DNA of 64,000 bases, taken from Neptunomonas concharum (GTDB lineage Bacteria > Pseudomonadota > Gammaproteobacteria > Pseudomonadales > Balneatricaceae). The notes under the pieces were generated by a model that saw only the letters and a list, made by a program, of their open reading frames with translations, was not told the DNA's origin and ran no database searches. The translations under genes and the position numbers were made by a program. Every line of letters begins with the position of its first letter. Positions within the stretch are counted from its first letter, which is position 1. This document shows, in pieces, positions 60,915 through 64,000 of this stretch. The stretch covers positions 124,001 to 188,000 of the forward strand of contig NZ_CP043869.1 in NCBI RefSeq assembly GCF_008630635.1, in the 5' to 3' direction.

Positions 60915-62540
60915 CTATTGTGAACGCCTTTGTCCTCCAAGCGTGAATAACGTTTGGAGGGCTTCTGCTGTCATCGGTCTTCCGTGTAGCCAGCCTTGTT
61001 GAATATCTACATCCATCTCTGTGAGTTGCTGCCATTGCTGCTGGGTCTCCACGCCTTCGGCAACCGTTGTCAGATTAAGCGTTTTAGCTAATTTAAGAAT
61101 TGTATGGAGCACATCAGCATTAACAGAGTCAGTGCTCATGGAGGAAATAAAGCTCTTGTCCGCCTTTAGAATGCTGACCGGGAGTGAACGCAGATAGCTT
61201 AACCCGCAGTAGCCTGTGCCAAAGTCATCAATGGCAATAGGTATATTAGCTGCATCAAGCCGTTTTAAGGCTTGCTGTATTTTATCTGAGTCTAGCGCCA
61301 ACATACTGTTTTCGGTCACTTCGAGTACTAATCCAGGAATCGTTTCACGAAAAGAGATGAGTTCATTGAGGCAATCTTTATCCAATAAATGACAAGCGGC
61401 AATGTTGATATGAACGGTAAACTGTGGGCACTCTTCAATGAAGGGCGCAAGATCTCGTCTACATTGCTCCAGCTGCTGAGATGTCATCTTCTTCAGTAAA
61501 CCGGACTGCTCAGCATGGGGAAGGAACATAGCGGGTGGTTTTATTCCGTCAGTTGGATGTTGCCAGCGCACAAGGGCTTCTACTCCGATTAAACAACGGG
61601 TTTTAGAGTCTACAAGGGGTTGAAAAACAGAGAAGAACTCTTTGTTATACACCGCTTTTTTTAATTGTTGCGTAGGGTTAATAAGATACCGCTGTACTTG
61701 CCAACTCAAAAGATAAAGCAGTAGAAACAAGCCAAAAGCGCTTGAATACCAAGCCATAGGTATTTCATCTACACCTCGATACAAAATATCGCTTCTTTCG
61801 CTGATAGCGATGCTTAAGTTGGGTAGTGTCAATAAGGGCCGAATGGCAACAACGTGTTCTTTCCCGTTATCGAAGGTGCCTTCCCGAATAGTTGATGAGC
61901 TCAAAGGGAAATGAATGAGAGCAGACCGCAGAGGGAGGCTATACTCTCCTTCTAGCGTGATAGGAACTCCGCTTGTGTTATCAATAATAGCGGTATACCC
62001 ATGAGTACTGGTATAGCCGAGCAACTGGTTTTGTAGCCAGCTAATACGAAGCAGTGCATTGACCTCGCCAAAATCGCTAGTGGTTCTTGCCAAAACGAAA
62101 GCCGGTTGCTGCATGAACTCGACAATTAATGGGCCTAAAAAGCGTAATCCGAACACTTTTTCAGGCTTGGCAACCTTGATTTGTGGTCTGATTTTTTCCC
62201 AGCTCGTACACAATAAAGTACCGTGGTGATCGACAAAACCAATTTCTACGATTTGAGGTAGTGTAAATAGCGCACTTCTGATTTGGAATAATGAATCTTC
62301 GGAACAACTACTTTGAGTAGACTCTAGTTCTAAAAGAACCAGATTGATAGCACTGAAATTTTGATCCAGCCAATCTGCGATATTTGTTGCTTTGTTGAGT
62401 AAAGATTCACGACGCAGCTCTTTCTCATTCGTGAAGTGCTCTACGTAAAAGGAACAAAAAACCAATGTGGTCAGGGTGCCACTGATTAAAAGCGTTACTA
62501 GATAACGATTAACCGTTGACCAACTGATGCTTATGTTCAC
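60915..62540 (-). CDS. CSS-motif EAL phosphodiesterase
   Basis: A 541-residue c-di-GMP phosphodiesterase. TM1 (about 12-34) and TM2 (about 255-278) flank a periplasmic CSS domain with Cys in SSCSEDSL and LLCTSWE. The EAL domain (about 290-540) keeps EALVRWQHP, the Asn in VHINIAAC, Glu in VTENS, IDDFGTGYCGLSYL and EGVE, so it should be active. In E. coli PdeC-type proteins the periplasmic cysteines form a DsbA/B-controlled disulfide that regulates the enzyme. No GGDEF domain is fused. Confidence 0.92.
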   Translation of the reverse strand: MNISISWSTVNRYLVTLLISGTLTTLVFCSFYVEHFTNEKELRRESLLNKATNIADWLDQNFSAINLVLLELESTQSSCSEDSLFQIRSALFTLPQIVEIGFVDHHGTLLCTSWEKIRPQIKVAKPEKVFGLRFLGPLIVEFMQQPAFVLARTTSDFGEVNALLRISWLQNQLLGYTSTHGYTAIIDNTSGVPITLEGEYSLPLRSALIHFPLSSSTIREGTFDNGKEHVVAIRPLLTLPNLSIAISERSDILYRGVDEIPMAWYSSAFGLFLLLYLLSWQVQRYLINPTQQLKKAVYNKEFFSVFQPLVDSKTRCLIGVEALVRWQHPTDGIKPPAMFLPHAEQSGLLKKMTSQQLEQCRRDLAPFIEECPQFTVHINIAACHLLDKDCLNELISFRETIPGLVLEVTENSMLALDSDKIQQALKRLDAANIPIAIDDFGTGYCGLSYLRSLPVSILKADKSFISSMSTDSVNADVLHTILKLAKTLNLTTVAEGVETQQQWQQLTEMDVDIQQGWLHGRPMTAEALQTLFTLGGQRRSQ

Positions 62541-62640
62541 AGTATTTACCTGTCTGGTTTTTGATTCCTTACTAGATCGTCAAATCTTTAGCGGCCGCTT
62601 AACTATAGCTGAATGTTGGGCGGTTTGCCTGATTATATGC

Positions 62641-63243
62641 TTATTGGGTAGGTGTGAGCGAGGCGTGTTTCCCAGCTTCAAAAGCCGCATCATTTAATGC
62701 GAGCATCTCGGCCCCTTTGTTTTTAAAACGAGAAAGCAATGCCGTTTTTAATACCTCGGAGCTTAGCGTCAGATGTGCAGCGATGGCGCCAAGCATAACA
62801 GAGTTGACTAAACGCCGGTCTCCCAGGTGAATCGCGATATTGCCCGCGTCAAAATTTACAAGATTTATGGGATGATCAGCGAGTTGTTGTTCTGGGTTTT
62901 CGGGATAATCAAACAACCCAACGGATACGACGGGAGGTGCCTGTGGGTAAGAGTTCACCATCACCGTTGCACCATTTCTTACGTGAGTTACCCAGCGCAG
63001 AGCCTCAGCCGGCTCGAACGCTAACATAAGGTCGGCATGACCTGGGGTGATAGAGGGCGATAAGACTTTGTTGCCAAAGCGAACATGGGAGGTGACAACG
63101 CCGCCTCTTTGAGCCATGCCTGCTACTTCGGTTTTTTTTACATCATAGCCGTCAAGGATGGCCGCTTGGGAGATGATATCGGCGGCTGTCATGACGCCTT
63201 GTCCACCGATCCCAACAACCAGAATATTGGTAATCTGTTCCAT
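62641..63243 (-). CDS. iorB: Indolepyruvate oxidoreductase beta subunit
   Basis: A 200-residue IorB subunit of the 2-oxoacid:ferredoxin oxidoreductase gamma-type family, with the N-terminal VVGIGGQGVMTAADII loop and KKTEVAGMAQRGG motif. With IorA it oxidatively decarboxylates indolepyruvate and other arylpyruvates to acyl-CoA with ferredoxin. Its start overlaps the iorA stop by one base (TAATG). Confidence 0.92.
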   Translation of the reverse strand: MEQITNILVVGIGGQGVMTAADIISQAAILDGYDVKKTEVAGMAQRGGVVTSHVRFGNKVLSPSITPGHADLMLAFEPAEALRWVTHVRNGATVMVNSYPQAPPVVSVGLFDYPENPEQQLADHPINLVNFDAGNIAIHLGDRRLVNSVMLGAIAAHLTLSSEVLKTALLSRFKNKGAEMLALNDAAFEAGKHASLTPTQ

Positions 63244-64000
63244 TACTTCAGCTCCACAGTGTCGATTCGGGCCGTGCTAATTACAGGCACAATAGCATCA
63301 GGTGCACAGGTGTTAATGCAAAGGTTACAGCCAGTACAAGCCGCGCTATCGATATTAACAAAGGATAGTACTTTCTCTTTTCCATTCGGCTTGATAACGG
63401 TCTCCCGGCGAGCTACCAAAATAGCTGGGCAGCCTACATCTAAGCAGTTGCTACAGCCCGTACATTTATCCGTATCGACAGTGAGAGGAGGCTGTTTTGC
63501 GTAGCGCTCTGTTAGCACACAGGGTTGATTGGTGATAATGACCGACGGTTCTTTAACTTTGACTTCGTCACGGAGTGCCTTAAACAGCGTCGGAAGCTCA
63601 TAAGGGTTGACTTCGTGAATCCTCTCAGACCGGACACCTAACGCTTCACAAAGCTTTCTAAAATCAATTTTTACGGTCGCATCCCCATGAATATTTAACC
63701 CAGAGGATGGTGCATTTTGGCCGCCAGTCATCCCCACAGCGCGATTATCCAGCAATAAGATTGTGACATTACCCTTGTTGTACGTGATATCCAGGAGCCC
63801 CTGCATACCCATATGTAGAAAGGTCGAATCGCCAATGACAGCTAACACGTTCTTATTGGCGTCCTCTTCGCTGCGACCTTTATCAATGCCCTGCGCGACA
63901 CTTAAGGATGCGCCCATACTGATACAAGTATCTAACGCATTCCATGGGTGGCCAGCCCCTAAGGTGTAACAACCAATATCGCCTGCAATAATGGTATTTT
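63243..64000 (-). CDS. iorA: Indolepyruvate oxidoreductase alpha subunit, 5' end cut by window
   Basis: The C-terminal 251 codons of IorA; the frame is open to the window end, so the start lies beyond it. It shows the TPP-binding GDIGCYTLG region just inside the edge, then DTCISMGASLSVAQG and VIGDSTFLHMG. Two 4Fe-4S ferredoxin-type motifs close the protein: CTGCSNCLDVGCPAI and CTGCNLCINTCAPDAI. Arylpyruvate oxidation in the catabolism of aromatic amino acids is the expected role. Confidence 0.93.
   Translation of the reverse strand, partial: NTIIAGDIGCYTLGAGHPWNALDTCISMGASLSVAQGIDKGRSEEDANKNVLAVIGDSTFLHMGMQGLLDITYNKGNVTILLLDNRAVGMTGGQNAPSSGLNIHGDATVKIDFRKLCEALGVRSERIHEVNPYELPTLFKALRDEVKVKEPSVIITNQPCVLTERYAKQPPLTVDTDKCTGCSNCLDVGCPAILVARRETVIKPNGKEKVLSFVNIDSAACTGCNLCINTCAPDAIVPVISTARIDTVELK

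Noticed and set aside
62588-62596. GCGGCCGC palindrome
   Set aside because: An 8-bp palindrome in an otherwise plain gap; no sign of function.
1-64000. Insertion sequences, prophage, CRISPR, toxin-antitoxin or defence islands
   Set aside because: No transposase, integrase, Cas, phage structural or typical defence genes were found on either strand.

Overview
The window is about 64 kb of continuous chromosome from a free-living, flagellated, marine Gammaproteobacterium. An Oceanospirillaceae-like organism is most likely, but this is inferred from gene content and order only. Supporting signs are a complete ectoine/5-hydroxyectoine operon, a BCCT osmolyte carrier, many c-di-GMP and chemotaxis genes, the asmA-mutY-yggX / hisB neighbourhood and a GlyGly-CTERM/rhombosortase pair. 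I see no phage, insertion sequence or CRISPR array. One tRNA gene (Phe) is present. The first and last genes are cut by the window edges.

Layout. 1-6.3 kb: two large c-di-GMP proteins, a periplasmic-sensor diguanylate cyclase (5' end missing) and a CBS-GAF-PAS-GGDEF-EAL protein, converging with a 7-nt overlap. 6.4-8.9 kb: the ycjX-ycjF pair. 8.9-18.0 kb: a catabolic and transport locus around a LysR regulator. One arm holds aldehyde dehydrogenase, an atypical dipeptidase-family protein, a BCCT transporter and RidA; the other holds an unrecognised 569-aa protein, a DUF3726 protein and a TSUP exporter. Two copies of the dyad GATAAG-N5-CTTATC sit in the two promoter regions, suggesting one regulon for a small zwitterionic nitrogen compound. 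18.0-22.8 kb: rluF, an M50 peptidase, and a zinc-uptake operon (His-rich outer-membrane protein, ZnuA-like, ZnuB-like, no ATPase gene) behind a Zur-type box. 22.8-24.7 kb: a periplasmic glutathione peroxidase and an ABC1/UbiB-like protein.

24.8-33.0 kb: an ECF sigma/ChrR module of the singlet-oxygen type, divergent from a seven-gene membrane-lipid/flavoprotein operon, with folE behind it. Three promoters share the pattern T(G/A)ATC(C/T)-N16-CGTAT(A/T), which links these units into one predicted regulon. 33-39.4 kb: a CZB chemoreceptor, a double-receiver diguanylate cyclase, an SPFH protein and a membrane diguanylate cyclase. Several of these genes have strong dyads in their leaders. 39.5-45.4 kb: an XRE regulator, a VIT/vWA protein with a GlyGly-CTERM tail followed by its probable rhombosortase, a DUF3087 protein, and a divergent GlxA-type regulator / AhpD-like pair.

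45.5-50.8 kb: ectABCD-ask with divergent ectR. 50.9-56.7 kb: tRNA-Phe, yggX, mutY, asmA, then hisB-hisH-hisF with hisA missing from its usual place. 56.8-60.9 kb: an RND efflux pair. 60.9-64.0 kb: a CSS-motif EAL phosphodiesterase and iorB-iorA (indolepyruvate oxidoreductase, iorA cut by the window end).

The best candidate for an undescribed system is the LysR-centred locus at 9-18 kb. Next come the ECF regulon, which lacks a photolyase, and the His-rich zinc operon.
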